Source: JAFGPL01 sp963781805 (lineage in GTDB: Bacteria > Bacteroidota > Bacteroidia > Bacteroidales > UBA10428). Taken from it: DNA of 64,000 nt. Shown here in pieces: positions 8,266 to 16,159 of the stretch (the first letter of the stretch is position 1; the number at the start of each line of letters is the position of its first letter). The position numbers and the translations under genes are program-made. Location: NCBI GenBank assembly GCA_963781805.1, contig CAWAHF010000004.1, positions 2,108,001-2,172,000 of the forward strand, given 5' to 3'. The notes below the pieces were generated by a model that was given only the letters and a program-made list of their open reading frames with translations, was not told the DNA's origin and searched no databases.

Positions 8266-8931
8266 ATGAATAGATTGAATTTAATTATTGGACTTTTTTT
8301 AATTGCCTTAACTATATCATGTTCTCGTAGTAAACTGACTGAAATTTCACTGAATTGTGGTTGCATAGTGACAGAACATTATATTGCGAGTACCAATGAC
8401 GTTGAAAACAGTACTAAAAAATATACTTTTAAAAATAGTCAGCTATTTGACTTTGGAGTTTCAAAAGATGGATTTGCTAATAGTTTTTCACTTCAAATAT
8501 GTAACCTGATTGGTGACTCTGAAAAATTTGACTTGATAGAAATTAATATTGTAAAGGAAGAGGACGGAGAAATTCTATCAACGAAATCATATACTTATGA
8601 AGTGGAGAAAGTTAAAACTGAACTTCCAAAATATTTAAAACTTGAGACTTTTGTATCTCAATATGTGCAATATATTTACAATAAAGACTATTCTACATGT
8701 AACAAATACATTGACTTTGAAGATAAAGATGAGTTTAAATCTATTATTGATAAAGTTTACGAAGGACTAAATAAGGATTATCGTGAAACAAGAATTGCTG
8801 ACTACAAATCAGATGGGGATAATTATTCAATTTTTGGAATTATAAAATCTGAGAGAGACCAACTTGACTTGTTTACTATGAAACTGAAAGGAGTTGATGA
8901 TGGATTTGAGATAATTTCATTCAACTTTTAA
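8266..8931 (+). CDS. Cassette-encoded lipoprotein, function unknown
   Basis: The 221-residue protein begins MNRLNLIIGLFLIALTISC, a signal peptide with lipobox LTISC (Cys19). The mature part is acidic and lysine-rich with several cysteines (NCGCIV). The C-terminal half (YVQYIYNKDYSTCNKYIDFEDKD...) recalls DUF4878-like or NTF2-like lipoprotein tails, but this is weak. Sole gene of cassette 5, whose attC was split by the inverted recombinase cassette. Confidence 0.7.
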   Translation: MNRLNLIIGLFLIALTISCSRSKLTEISLNCGCIVTEHYIASTNDVENSTKKYTFKNSQLFDFGVSKDGFANSFSLQICNLIGDSEKFDLIEINIVKEEDGEILSTKSYTYEVEKVKTELPKYLKLETFVSQYVQYIYNKDYSTCNKYIDFEDKDEFKSIIDKVYEGLNKDYRETRIADYKSDGDNYSIFGIIKSERDQLDLFTMKLKGVDDGFEIISFNF

Positions 8932-8943
8932 TAAATAACGAAC

Positions 8944-9032
8944 GCACAACATTTAGAATATGATTAACCGGCAACCCAAAAAAAATAAAAGGCTAAAAGC
9001 TAAACCGGTTAATTATATTCGTTGTTGAACGG
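8944..9032 (-). other. attC site of the inverted cassette, copy 1
   Basis: Read on the minus strand: R' CCGTTCAAC (9032-9024), arm AATATAATTAACCGG, a loop, arm CCGGTTAATCATATTC, then R'' GTTGTGC shared with the host attC 5. R' is the reverse complement of GTTGAACG at the unit's right end (+ strand CGTTCAAC, 11414-11421), so the unit has the cassette signature in reverse orientation. At 89 nt it is shorter than the other sites. Confidence 0.7.
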
Positions 9033-9263
9033 TAACCGGCGCAACACAACTAATATGTGAATTGAATGCATTTCAGATTCTCATTCTTAAGGCAACTTGT
9101 AAACTTTTCACCAAAATATTACAAAGAACCTGGTCATTAGACCTCATTTTTTGGAATAACAAACCGAAAAAACAAGGCCGAAAAACGAAAAATAACCTGT
9201 TTTTTATACAACCGTGCATACCTTATCCATCTCCTCAGTACGAGGCAGTATGAAAAATGGGCA

Positions 9264-10472
9264 TTAAGCTGCAAAGCAGGTATTTTCGCTAAAACTTTCC
9301 TGCGGGCTTCCCCGGGACCGCGGATAGGTAACAGCTATTAATACCATTTTGCCGGTTTTACATTTTGGACATACCCTTACGTCTATGCCATATAGCTTTA
9401 CAAGCCATTCATACACTGAAAAGCTGTCGATTTTTGGTGTTTCAGGAATTTCTGCTTCCAACGATACACGGGCACAAGTCAATGCAGCTGATTTTGACCG
9501 CGAGCTCAATATACCATAATGCCTGATCTTCATAAATCCTGCAGGAAGAATATGAAGAGAAAACCGATGAAGAAATTCTTCAGCCTCCAGATCAACCTCT
9601 ACCACACTGGATGTACGGTAATCTATTGCAGAGAATTTCACCCGGTCGTTTTCCACAGCTTTAATCCGGTGATTGCTGATAGCAATGCGATGCGTATATC
9701 GCCCAATGTAATCCACAACTTGCTGTGCATTATGCATGGGGAGCTTGGCATAGGTCACCCATTTTTTCCTGTAGAATGGATGAAGGTATTTCTTTCCGGC
9801 AATGAAAGGAGTTTCCAACTGTATTTTATTCGATTTATGAAGGCCGATCAGTCCGTCGGTGAATTTACCACGAAAAACCTTGCTCATAGCCTTTACCGGG
9901 AAAAGGTATTTTCCTTCGCTGCGGGTGTTACGCCATTTCCCATTTGCGGTAATACCTCCGGCCGGTACAAGGCAATGCACATGCGGGTGAAAGGAAAGGT
10001 TCTGCCCCCAACTGTGCAAAACAGCAATCATCCCCATTTTCGCCCCCAGGTGTTTATGGTCGGCGCCAAATTGTGCAATGGTTTGCCAGGTACTGGCAAA
10101 CAACAGGTTGTACATCAATACCTGGTAATCCAGGAACATCTGGTTCAGGCTGTCGGGAATTGTAAATACCACATGATAGTACTTTACCGGCAACAGGTCG
10201 TTGGTGCGCATGCGCACCCATTTCTCACGCCGCAGGCCGTTGCACTTGGGGCAATGCCTGTCGCGACAACTGTTGAAAGAGATATTTTCATAGCCACAAT
10301 CCGGATTATCGCACTTATCTTTGTGGTAACCCAGTGCCGCTGTACGGCACTGCTCCAGGTTGGTAAACACTCTCTTATGACGCGAGGTAAGTTTACCACT
10401 GTTTTCAAGGCTGTGTCTGTACCTGCCAATGATCTGTGCAACTTCAAAGGCAGGGCGGGTGTAGCCCGTCAT
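9264..10472 (-). CDS. IS91-family HUH transposase
   Basis: The 402-residue protein has an N-terminal zinc-binding region (C54, C59, C69, C74, C77 in KCDNPDCG...CRDRHCPKC), the HUH metal motif H164-V165-H166 in FHPHVHCLVPAGG, and two tyrosines Y255 and Y259 in VVDYIGRYTHRI. These match Y2 transposases of IS91, which nick one strand and move as single-stranded DNA by rolling circle. The C-terminal tail has a further CPKCKTG. Its start overlaps the recombinase stop by 4 nt (ATGA), so the two are co-translated. Length and motifs look intact. Confidence 0.92.
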   Translation of the reverse strand: MTGYTRPAFEVAQIIGRYRHSLENSGKLTSRHKRVFTNLEQCRTAALGYHKDKCDNPDCGYENISFNSCRDRHCPKCNGLRREKWVRMRTNDLLPVKYYHVVFTIPDSLNQMFLDYQVLMYNLLFASTWQTIAQFGADHKHLGAKMGMIAVLHSWGQNLSFHPHVHCLVPAGGITANGKWRNTRSEGKYLFPVKAMSKVFRGKFTDGLIGLHKSNKIQLETPFIAGKKYLHPFYRKKWVTYAKLPMHNAQQVVDYIGRYTHRIAISNHRIKAVENDRVKFSAIDYRTSSVVEVDLEAEEFLHRFSLHILPAGFMKIRHYGILSSRSKSAALTCARVSLEAEIPETPKIDSFSVYEWLVKLYGIDVRVCPKCKTGKMVLIAVTYPRSRGSPQESFSENTCFAA

Positions 10473-11296
10473 GATATCAGGTCCAGTGGGCTTGTGAGCT
10501 TTTCCTCCCGCAATTGGTGGTTTACCTGCAGGTAAATCATCGTGGTGCGGATGTCATCATGGCCCATCAGTTTTTGGATAGTAAACAGGTTGGTCCCCAT
10601 AGCCAGCAGATGCGATGCAAAGGAATGTCTCAATGAATGAAGGCTCACCTGTTTTTGGATGCCCGATTTGAGCAATGCCTGGCTGAATGTCCAGCGAAGG
10701 CCTTCTTCACTATATGGCAAGCCTTTGGTGCTTCCATTGAAAAGGTATTTTTGCGGTTTATACCTTCGGTAATATTCCCGTAATTCCGGAACCAGGCTCT
10801 TGGCAAGTAATGTGTACCGGTCCTTGTTCCCTTTACTGTTTTCAATTCGGATCAGGTAATTTTTAGAATCAATATCAACCAGTTTCAACCGGCTTATCTC
10901 ATTACGCCTCAAACCACCGCTATAAGCGATTTTCAATACCATACAATGTTTGAGGCTGTGAGCGCTGTTAAACAAAAGTTTTAACTCTTTACTGCTTAGG
11001 ATGACCGGGAGCCGTTTCGTTGACTTTGGATAGGGTACATCCTGGATAATGTCTATACGCTTATATAACCTTCGAAAAACAAATCGGATCCCCTGAAGAT
11101 GATTACGGATGGTTTCCCGGCTCAAATGCCTGACATTTTTCAGGTGTACCAGGTAAGAGTACAGCTCTTCCTCTCCTATTTGATCAGGAAGCTTGCCACA
11201 AAAATTACATAACTCTTTAATGGCATGTAAATAACAATTGATAGAACTGTTTGAGAAATGCTCAACCTCCATTCGTACATGTGCTGCATGTAACAA
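10469..11296 (-). CDS. Tyrosine recombinase (phage-integrase family), not IntI-like
   Basis: The 275-residue protein has a SAM-like N-terminal DNA-binding domain (about 5-85) and a catalytic domain with R130 (SGGLRRNE), K158, H220-SL-R223H, H246 (MGHDDIRTT) and nucleophile Y255. It can cut and rejoin DNA at specific sites. It is shorter than integron integrases and I see no extra IntI block between the Lys and HxxR motifs, so it resembles XerC/D-like partners found next to IS91 transposases. Its unit is bounded by attC-type ends, suggesting that it, or the resident IntI, recognises attC. Confidence 0.92.
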   Translation of the reverse strand: MLHAAHVRMEVEHFSNSSINCYLHAIKELCNFCGKLPDQIGEEELYSYLVHLKNVRHLSRETIRNHLQGIRFVFRRLYKRIDIIQDVPYPKSTKRLPVILSSKELKLLFNSAHSLKHCMVLKIAYSGGLRRNEISRLKLVDIDSKNYLIRIENSKGNKDRYTLLAKSLVPELREYYRRYKPQKYLFNGSTKGLPYSEEGLRWTFSQALLKSGIQKQVSLHSLRHSFASHLLAMGTNLFTIQKLMGHDDIRTTMIYLQVNHQLREEKLTSPLDLIS

Positions 11297-11420
11297 TTCT
11301 TCTAAACTCGATGCTTGAAATACTTTTTTTTCATACTTTTATTAGATTAGTTTCAAATGACAAAGTAAAAAAACATTACTATGAATTGCTTGTCTACCGA
11401 CGTAAGGAGGTTTCGTTCAA

Positions 11421-11546
11421 CATTTTGTATAAGTAATGGCAGGCGATGTGGTAAATATCAAGGTTTGTAGTCCGCTCAAACAGTGTAGCGGTTTTACAGG
11501 AAATTACCACGCAATCTGCCACTACTCATACAATTTACCGTTGTGC
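11421..11546 (+). other. attC site 5, interrupted (right part)
   Basis: The R' box GAACGCACAAC starts at 8940, and the site continues at 11421 after the inverted unit. R'' GTTGTGC is at 11540-11546. Arms TTGTATAAGTAATGGCAG and CTGCCACTACTCATACAA pair, and R' matches the cassette 5 start GTTGTGCGTC (8216). Confidence 0.88.
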
Positions 11547-11587
11547 GTCATGCTAAAAAAAGATAGATACTACCAAAAATTTGAATT

Positions 11588-12262
11588 ATGAAAAAGAGTT
11601 TAATGATTGTTGCTTTACTTTTATTGATTTCCAGATTCGGAAGTGCTCAGCTCATTGATAAATATGGATTTAATATTGGGATGACCTATTCCAATCAATT
11701 TTGGGATTACAAGTTAATATCAATTGATAATCCAAATAAGGACTATAAATTGGGATTAGCAGTATTCTTGTCAGCTGAGAAAAAGATTAGTAAAGTATTT
11801 AGTATTCGACCTGAAATTGGCTATATTCAAAAAGGATTTAAAAATAATGTTGAGATGACTTTTAGTGATGGGACATCCGCAGGAGTAAATAAAGAAAATG
11901 TAATATTTCATGACATGGGTTTAAACGTTGGACTAAAAATTACTCCATTTGATTTTAAAGTTGTACCATACGCATTATTAGGATTTAGATGTGATTATAT
12001 GACTTCATATAAGGACATTGTATTTGAAGAGCAATATTCTGGATTAAAATTTAATATGTATAAATCGGAAATAGACAAGTTCAATAAACTAAATTTGGGC
12101 GGGTTGATTGGAGTTGGATTTGAATTTAATGATTTGACTTATATAGAATTTGAATATAATCCTTCAATAACCAAAAGCTATGGTTCGACAGGACTTGATA
12201 TTAGAGACAATTGTTTGGGGATTAAAGTAGGATTTAACCTAAACAAACTAAAGAAAAAATAA
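11588..12262 (+). CDS. Outer-membrane beta-barrel protein, PorT-like
   Basis: The 224-residue protein has a signal peptide (MKKSLMIVALLLLISRFGSAQ) and a mature part made of alternating beta strands: YGFNIGMTYSNQF, LGLAVFLSAEKKI, FSIRPEIGYIQKGF, MGLNVGLKITPF, VPYALLGFRCDY, LGGLIGVGFEF and a final CLGIKVGFNLNKLKKK. This is the PorT/OmpW-like 8-strand barrel pattern common in Bacteroidota. It is the only gene of cassette 6 and starts 47 nt into it. No ligand can be inferred. Confidence 0.78.
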   Translation: MKKSLMIVALLLLISRFGSAQLIDKYGFNIGMTYSNQFWDYKLISIDNPNKDYKLGLAVFLSAEKKISKVFSIRPEIGYIQKGFKNNVEMTFSDGTSAGVNKENVIFHDMGLNVGLKITPFDFKVVPYALLGFRCDYMTSYKDIVFEEQYSGLKFNMYKSEIDKFNKLNLGGLIGVGFEFNDLTYIEFEYNPSITKSYGSTGLDIRDNCLGIKVGFNLNKLKKK

Positions 12263-12267
12263 AGCAC

Positions 12268-12404
12268 GAACGCACAACAGCCGGTATAGTGCATAGGCTG
12301 TGGCGTGCCACGGGTGATAGGAACGTAAGCTGCAATTTGTTATCTTTCATTGCAAAAACAATGCGATGCAACGCCTACGACACCATACCGGCGAAACGTT
12401 GTAA
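12268..12404 (+). other. attC site 6
   Basis: R' GAACGCACAAC (12268-12278) matches the cassette 6 start GTTGTGCGTC (11540). R'' GTTGTAA (12398-12404). Arms GCCGGTATAGTG... and ...CCATACCGGC pair. It opens the very long cassette 7. Confidence 0.9.
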
Positions 12405-12716
12405 GCAAGTGTGGAGAACCGACACGACACATTGAAACTTGATTGAAATAATTACAAAAACGGACAGACTGGATTGGTACTCCGTTGATAGGGCGGTGCA
12501 GTTTGAGGGGAACCGAGCTTGCGAGCTCACCGAAGGTAATTTATTTTGTTTTTTCTCCCCCCGCTCAAAGAAAGGAAACCCCACCCGCAAAACAACACAT
12601 CCCGCAAAAACGCACAAGCCAACGCTTCAACCATTTTTTTTGCGGGAAGAGTTGTTTTTTTGCCAGCACACCCGTACATTTTTATTAAATTTAAAGGTTT
12701 TATAAAACAAAGTATT
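12405..12716 (+). other. Non-coding leader of the pectin locus
   Basis: I see no credible gene in these 312 nt. GC-richer sequence (GAACCGAGCTTGCGAGCTC) is followed by TAATTTATTTTGTTTTTT (12537-12554), which recurs inverted at 30907-30924. Overlapping open frames are low-complexity and lack start context. No clear TAnnTTTG promoter is present before ATG 12717. Confidence 0.5.
12537..12554 (+). repeat. Left copy of an 18-bp inverted repeat bounding the pectin region
   Basis: TAATTTATTTTGTTTTTT here is exactly the reverse complement of 30907-30924. The adjoining outer sequence is also related on both sides (GGGAACcGAG...GAGCTC here, GGGAACGAAG...GAGCTC on the other strand at about 30955-30930). 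The pair encloses 18.4 kb. Confidence 0.6.
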
Positions 12717-14183
12717 ATGATGTTAAAAAAATTAATATTAGCTGTATTAACCATAATTTTTGTACCTGCAATAGCTGGTCAAAATCAGAATAAGGAAATT
12801 CTAAAACCTCGTATAATAGTAACCTCCGATGGTGAGATAGACGATGAATGTTCAATGGTTCGGTTTCTATTGTATGCCAACGAATGGGATATTGAGGGCA
12901 TCATTACATCAAGTTCACAGTATCATTGGCATGGCCATAAATGGGCAGGAGATGACTGGCTTGACCCTTATCTTGATGCTTATGCAGAAGTATATCCAAA
13001 TCTGATTTTGCACGATAAAGATTTCCCAACACCCGAATATTTGAAATCAGTTTCTTTACTTGGAAATGTAGAGACAGAAGGTGAAATGGACTCCATTACG
13101 CCCGGTTCACAACACATTGTAAACGTTTTATTGGACGAATCTGATAATAATCCTATTTGGGTTCAGGCCTGGGGCGGTACCAATACCATTGCAAGGGCAT
13201 TAAAGACCATTGAAGAAGAGCACCCCGATAAAATGGCGTATGTAGCCAATAAACTTCGTTTCTTCTTTATTTGGGAGCAGGATTCAACTTACCAATCATA
13301 TATTAGACCACATTGGGGAAAGTTTAATATTCCAACCATTATTTCCGACCAGTTTTGGGCTATTGCTTACCAATGGGACAAGATTATACCTGAAGATAAG
13401 CTGGATTATTTCAGAAGTGAATGGATGCAATCAAATATCATTGAAAATCATGGGCAGCTATGTGCTTTATACCAAGCCTATAAAGGTGATAATGATAATG
13501 AAGGTTGGCGTGCTGGAAACCCTAAACAAAAAGGCTCGTTTCGATCTGAAGGAGATTCACCGTCATTTTTACATACCATTCCAACAGGTTTAAGAAATAT
13601 GGAATCGCCAGATTATGGCGGATGGGGTGGCAGGTATATTCATGTGCGAGAAAACACCTGGCTCGACCCTGTGCATGAAGTTGGTTATGAATACCCGGAA
13701 GGCAGATGGTATACCAAATCTGCCTGGGGACGAAATTACATGCGCTCGGTATATCCGCAGAATCAGGATATGATGAATGAATATTTCAAACCCATGACCA
13801 GGTGGATGGATGCACTGCAAAATGATTTTGCGGCCCGTGCCGATTGGTGCGTAAAAACATTTGAAGAAGCCAATCACCCTCCAATGGTGAAAATTAACCA
13901 TGCCCTTGATATAAATTCAAAACCCGGCGCTGAAATTCATTTGAGCGCAGACGGGACAACTGATCCTGATAATGATGAGATGACATTTCACTGGTGGCAG
14001 TATGAAGAGGTTGACACTTATGCCGAAAAAATTGTTATAGAGCATTCAAACAAAAAAGAAGTAGCCCTAACAGTACCGAAAAACGCAAACAAAGGAGAAA
14101 CCATTCATGTAATTTGTCAGGTAACAGATAATGGGGAACCGGCACTAACAAGGTATCAGAGAGTAATAATTACAGTTAAATGA
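12717..14183 (+). CDS. Secreted DUF1593 protein (nucleoside-hydrolase-like)
   Basis: The 488-residue protein has a signal peptide (MMLKKLILAVLTIIFVPAIAGQ). It then shows the DUF1593 core RIIVTSDGEIDDECSMVRFLLYANEWDIEGIITS, which resembles the Asp-rich calcium site (DxGxDD) of nucleoside hydrolases. A C-terminal Ig-like part follows (about 385-488, ending YQRVIITVK). The family occurs in polysaccharide loci and is predicted to cleave or bind furanosyl sugars in the periplasm; activity is not established. ATG 12717 is chosen because upstream codons do not form a signal peptide. First gene of the operon, 15 nt before the GH140 gene. Confidence 0.82.
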   Translation: MMLKKLILAVLTIIFVPAIAGQNQNKEILKPRIIVTSDGEIDDECSMVRFLLYANEWDIEGIITSSSQYHWHGHKWAGDDWLDPYLDAYAEVYPNLILHDKDFPTPEYLKSVSLLGNVETEGEMDSITPGSQHIVNVLLDESDNNPIWVQAWGGTNTIARALKTIEEEHPDKMAYVANKLRFFFIWEQDSTYQSYIRPHWGKFNIPTIISDQFWAIAYQWDKIIPEDKLDYFRSEWMQSNIIENHGQLCALYQAYKGDNDNEGWRAGNPKQKGSFRSEGDSPSFLHTIPTGLRNMESPDYGGWGGRYIHVRENTWLDPVHEVGYEYPEGRWYTKSAWGRNYMRSVYPQNQDMMNEYFKPMTRWMDALQNDFAARADWCVKTFEEANHPPMVKINHALDINSKPGAEIHLSADGTTDPDNDEMTFHWWQYEEVDTYAEKIVIEHSNKKEVALTVPKNANKGETIHVICQVTDNGEPALTRYQRVIITVK

Positions 14184-14198
14184 TAAAATTATACTATT

Positions 14199-15665
14199 AT
14201 GAGAATATACTTGGTACAAATATTTATTTATGTTTTTCTATGTTCAGGGTTCTTACATGCACAATCACCCTGGCAGCAACATGGTAAACTTGAAATTTCA
14301 CAAAACAGACATTATATACAGCACAAAGATGGAAAACCTTTTTTATGGATAGGAGATACAGGTTGGGGTATGATGCAACAATTAACTCGTGAAGAGATTG
14401 ATCAATATCTTGACAACAGACAAAAACTTGGGTTTACAGTTATTCAAACCGTAGCTCACTGGTCGCCCCACGGCGGAGGATTAGAAAGAAGTCCGGATAA
14501 TGCAGCCAATGCATACGGACATCGTCCCTTTACTGGTGAGGAAAATGCACCCAATACTTCAGAGCCATTGGTTGTTAAAGGAGGAAGCCCTCAATCACCC
14601 AACGATTACTGGGATCATGTTGATTATGTGGTAGCAGCCATTAAAGAAAGAAACATGTACCTTGCCTTATTACCTTGTTGGGCTAGTCAGTTAATAACCG
14701 GTACAAAGGAATACAACGAGAATGAAGCCCGTATTTATGGTAATTTCCTGGGGAAAAGATATGCCAAAGAAGAACATATTATTTGGGTACTGGGGGGAGA
14801 TACAAAAGCACAGTTTCAAGGCTACGACAAATATCAGCGTTATTACGATTTTGATGATCGCCATATTTTTCGTGCAATGGCAGAAGGTATACTGTCAGGT
14901 GTTACCGGGGAAAAGCTTAAATGGAATGAGCATGGCAGCGCATGGGATGAGGTATTTATCACATACCATCCCAATGGTGATTATCCATATGGTTCTTCTC
15001 AATGGTTTCATGCTGATCCATGGTTGGATGCAAATGGTGTTGAAGTATGGAAAGAAGTACATGACGTGTTTCCCGTAATGTTGGAGGATTATAGGCTGCA
15101 AGATCCTGTTAAACCAAGTTTATTTTTGGAGGGTTCATATGAATATGGCACTTATCATCATGAATGTGGTTGGGTAACTCCCTTAAAAGTAAGAAGACAG
15201 TTTTATCATACATTTTTTGCAGGAGGTGCCGGACATACCTATGGTGCCGGGCCAATATGGTCCATGCGTGGAAATGAAGGGGATTATAACTGTGGCTATA
15301 CATGGCAACAGGCACTTGATTTTCCGGGAGCAGTGCAATTGACACAAATTGCAAAAAAATTCCTGACAGATCACAAATGGTATGAATGGGAGCCCAATGA
15401 GGATGTCATTTCAGAAACAGGATATCGCGAAAGCCTTAAAACATCGGTTGCTACCAAATCAAAAGATATGGTAATGGTGTATTTCAGTAATAATTCCCAT
15501 ACCCGCGTTACAAATATCCTGGAAAAAAATGCTGAGGCTTTTTGGTTTGATCCGCAAAACGGACAAATAAAAAAAGAGGACCCATTTAACGTGAATGAAA
15601 AAAGGACTTGCGCACCACCTTCTAAATGGGAAGATGCCATTCTTGTTCTCCGGGTTATTGAATAA
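14199..15665 (+). CDS. GH140-type apiosidase (DUF4038) with C-terminal DUF
   Basis: The 488-residue secreted protein (signal MRIYLVQIFIYVFLCSGFLHAQ) matches the DUF4038/GH140 pattern: RHYIQHKDGKPFLWIGDTGWGMMQQLTREEIDQYL, later PCWASQLITG, HIIWVLGGDTKAQ and FLEGSYEYGTYH. Family members cleave the beta-apiosyl link of rhamnogalacturonan II side chains. The C-terminal 90 residues (KDMVMVYFSNNSHT...FWFDPQNG) fit the small beta domain that usually follows. Position next to pectate lyases supports a pectin role; the exact bond cut is inferred from the family. Confidence 0.8.
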   Translation: MRIYLVQIFIYVFLCSGFLHAQSPWQQHGKLEISQNRHYIQHKDGKPFLWIGDTGWGMMQQLTREEIDQYLDNRQKLGFTVIQTVAHWSPHGGGLERSPDNAANAYGHRPFTGEENAPNTSEPLVVKGGSPQSPNDYWDHVDYVVAAIKERNMYLALLPCWASQLITGTKEYNENEARIYGNFLGKRYAKEEHIIWVLGGDTKAQFQGYDKYQRYYDFDDRHIFRAMAEGILSGVTGEKLKWNEHGSAWDEVFITYHPNGDYPYGSSQWFHADPWLDANGVEVWKEVHDVFPVMLEDYRLQDPVKPSLFLEGSYEYGTYHHECGWVTPLKVRRQFYHTFFAGGAGHTYGAGPIWSMRGNEGDYNCGYTWQQALDFPGAVQLTQIAKKFLTDHKWYEWEPNEDVISETGYRESLKTSVATKSKDMVMVYFSNNSHTRVTNILEKNAEAFWFDPQNGQIKKEDPFNVNEKRTCAPPSKWEDAILVLRVIE

Positions 15666-15743
15666 TTTATTGACTATCAACAATTAATCTCTTTAATTAA
15701 AAAAAAGATTTTGTCAATGTAAAAAATTATAAAATACAAACAA

Positions 15744-16103
15744 ATGAAATGTAAATTCAAATCTTGTACAGCCTTGTTTACTTTTGTAATTGCCAAAGGA
15801 ATTAATGAAGGTTGGAAATACCATGTGTATGGGGCAGTAGCTCTTACAGGCTGGAATGCTCTTGCAACACGTGTACTTGAAAATGGCGCTGTTGACGGAA
15901 TCTGCGAAGGAACAACCTTTGCACATGATCATACTTACTACTATCACCGGGGGGCAAGTATTTATGCAACCCATGGTTAGGGCCCTGTATTATATGCAGG
16001 TGCTGAAATGATCCGTTTGTTACATAACGAAAAAATCAAGATAGACAAGGTATGGCCAAACAGGATTAACAGTACATTTCATTATAAATTAAAAAGTGAA
16101 TGA
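15744..16103 (+). pseudogene. C-terminal remnant of a GH105/GH88 unsaturated glucuronyl hydrolase
   Basis: The reading frame matches the end of GH105 enzymes: FVIAKGINEGW, WNALATRVLENGAVDGICEGT, YYYHRGASIYATHG. It then meets TAG at 15978-15980 and resumes in frame as GPVLYAGAEMIRLLHNEK to TGA at 16103. The intact family reads ...HGYGPVLLAGAEMIRL-like, so the stop is an internal nonsense change. The (alpha/alpha)6 barrel N-terminus, about 270 residues, is absent. Such enzymes remove unsaturated uronates left by pectate lyases, so the operon has lost this step here. Confidence 0.8.
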
Positions 16104-16159
16104 CCTGAAAATTAGGAACATATTTCTAAACAAATATCTATTATTACGCACCATAAATA

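Larger units (their letters stand above)
8950..11420 (-). mobile_element. Inverted recombinase/IS91-type unit, copy 1
   Basis: A 2,471-bp unit also occurs at 54524-56994 with different flanks, which fixes its ends: C|ATTTAG on the left and CGTTCAA|C on the right. It carries a tyrosine recombinase and an IS91-type transposase on the minus strand. In both copies it interrupts the R' box of a + strand attC between CAA and C, the mirror image of G^TT. It is best read as a cassette inserted backwards, or as an element using attC-like ends. The 230 nt at 9033-9263 hold no convincing gene. Confidence 0.8.

Noticed and set aside
9062..9253. 63-codon + strand frame in the inverted unit (also 54636-54827)
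   Set aside because: It opposes the unit's genes, begins in the terminal region and has no recognisable features; treated as non-coding.
9519..10535. 338-codon + strand frame opposite the IS91 transposase (also 55093-56109)
   Set aside because: Its sequence is an antisense reflection of the transposase with no domain and no ribosome site.
8950..11420. First read as a plain IS91 element inserted into attC
   Set aside because: The ends show matching GTTGAACG/CGTTCAAC boxes and an internal attC-like hairpin on the minus strand, and the insertion point is exactly the mirrored crossover site. The inverted-cassette reading explains more, though an IS91 element with attC-like ends is not excluded.
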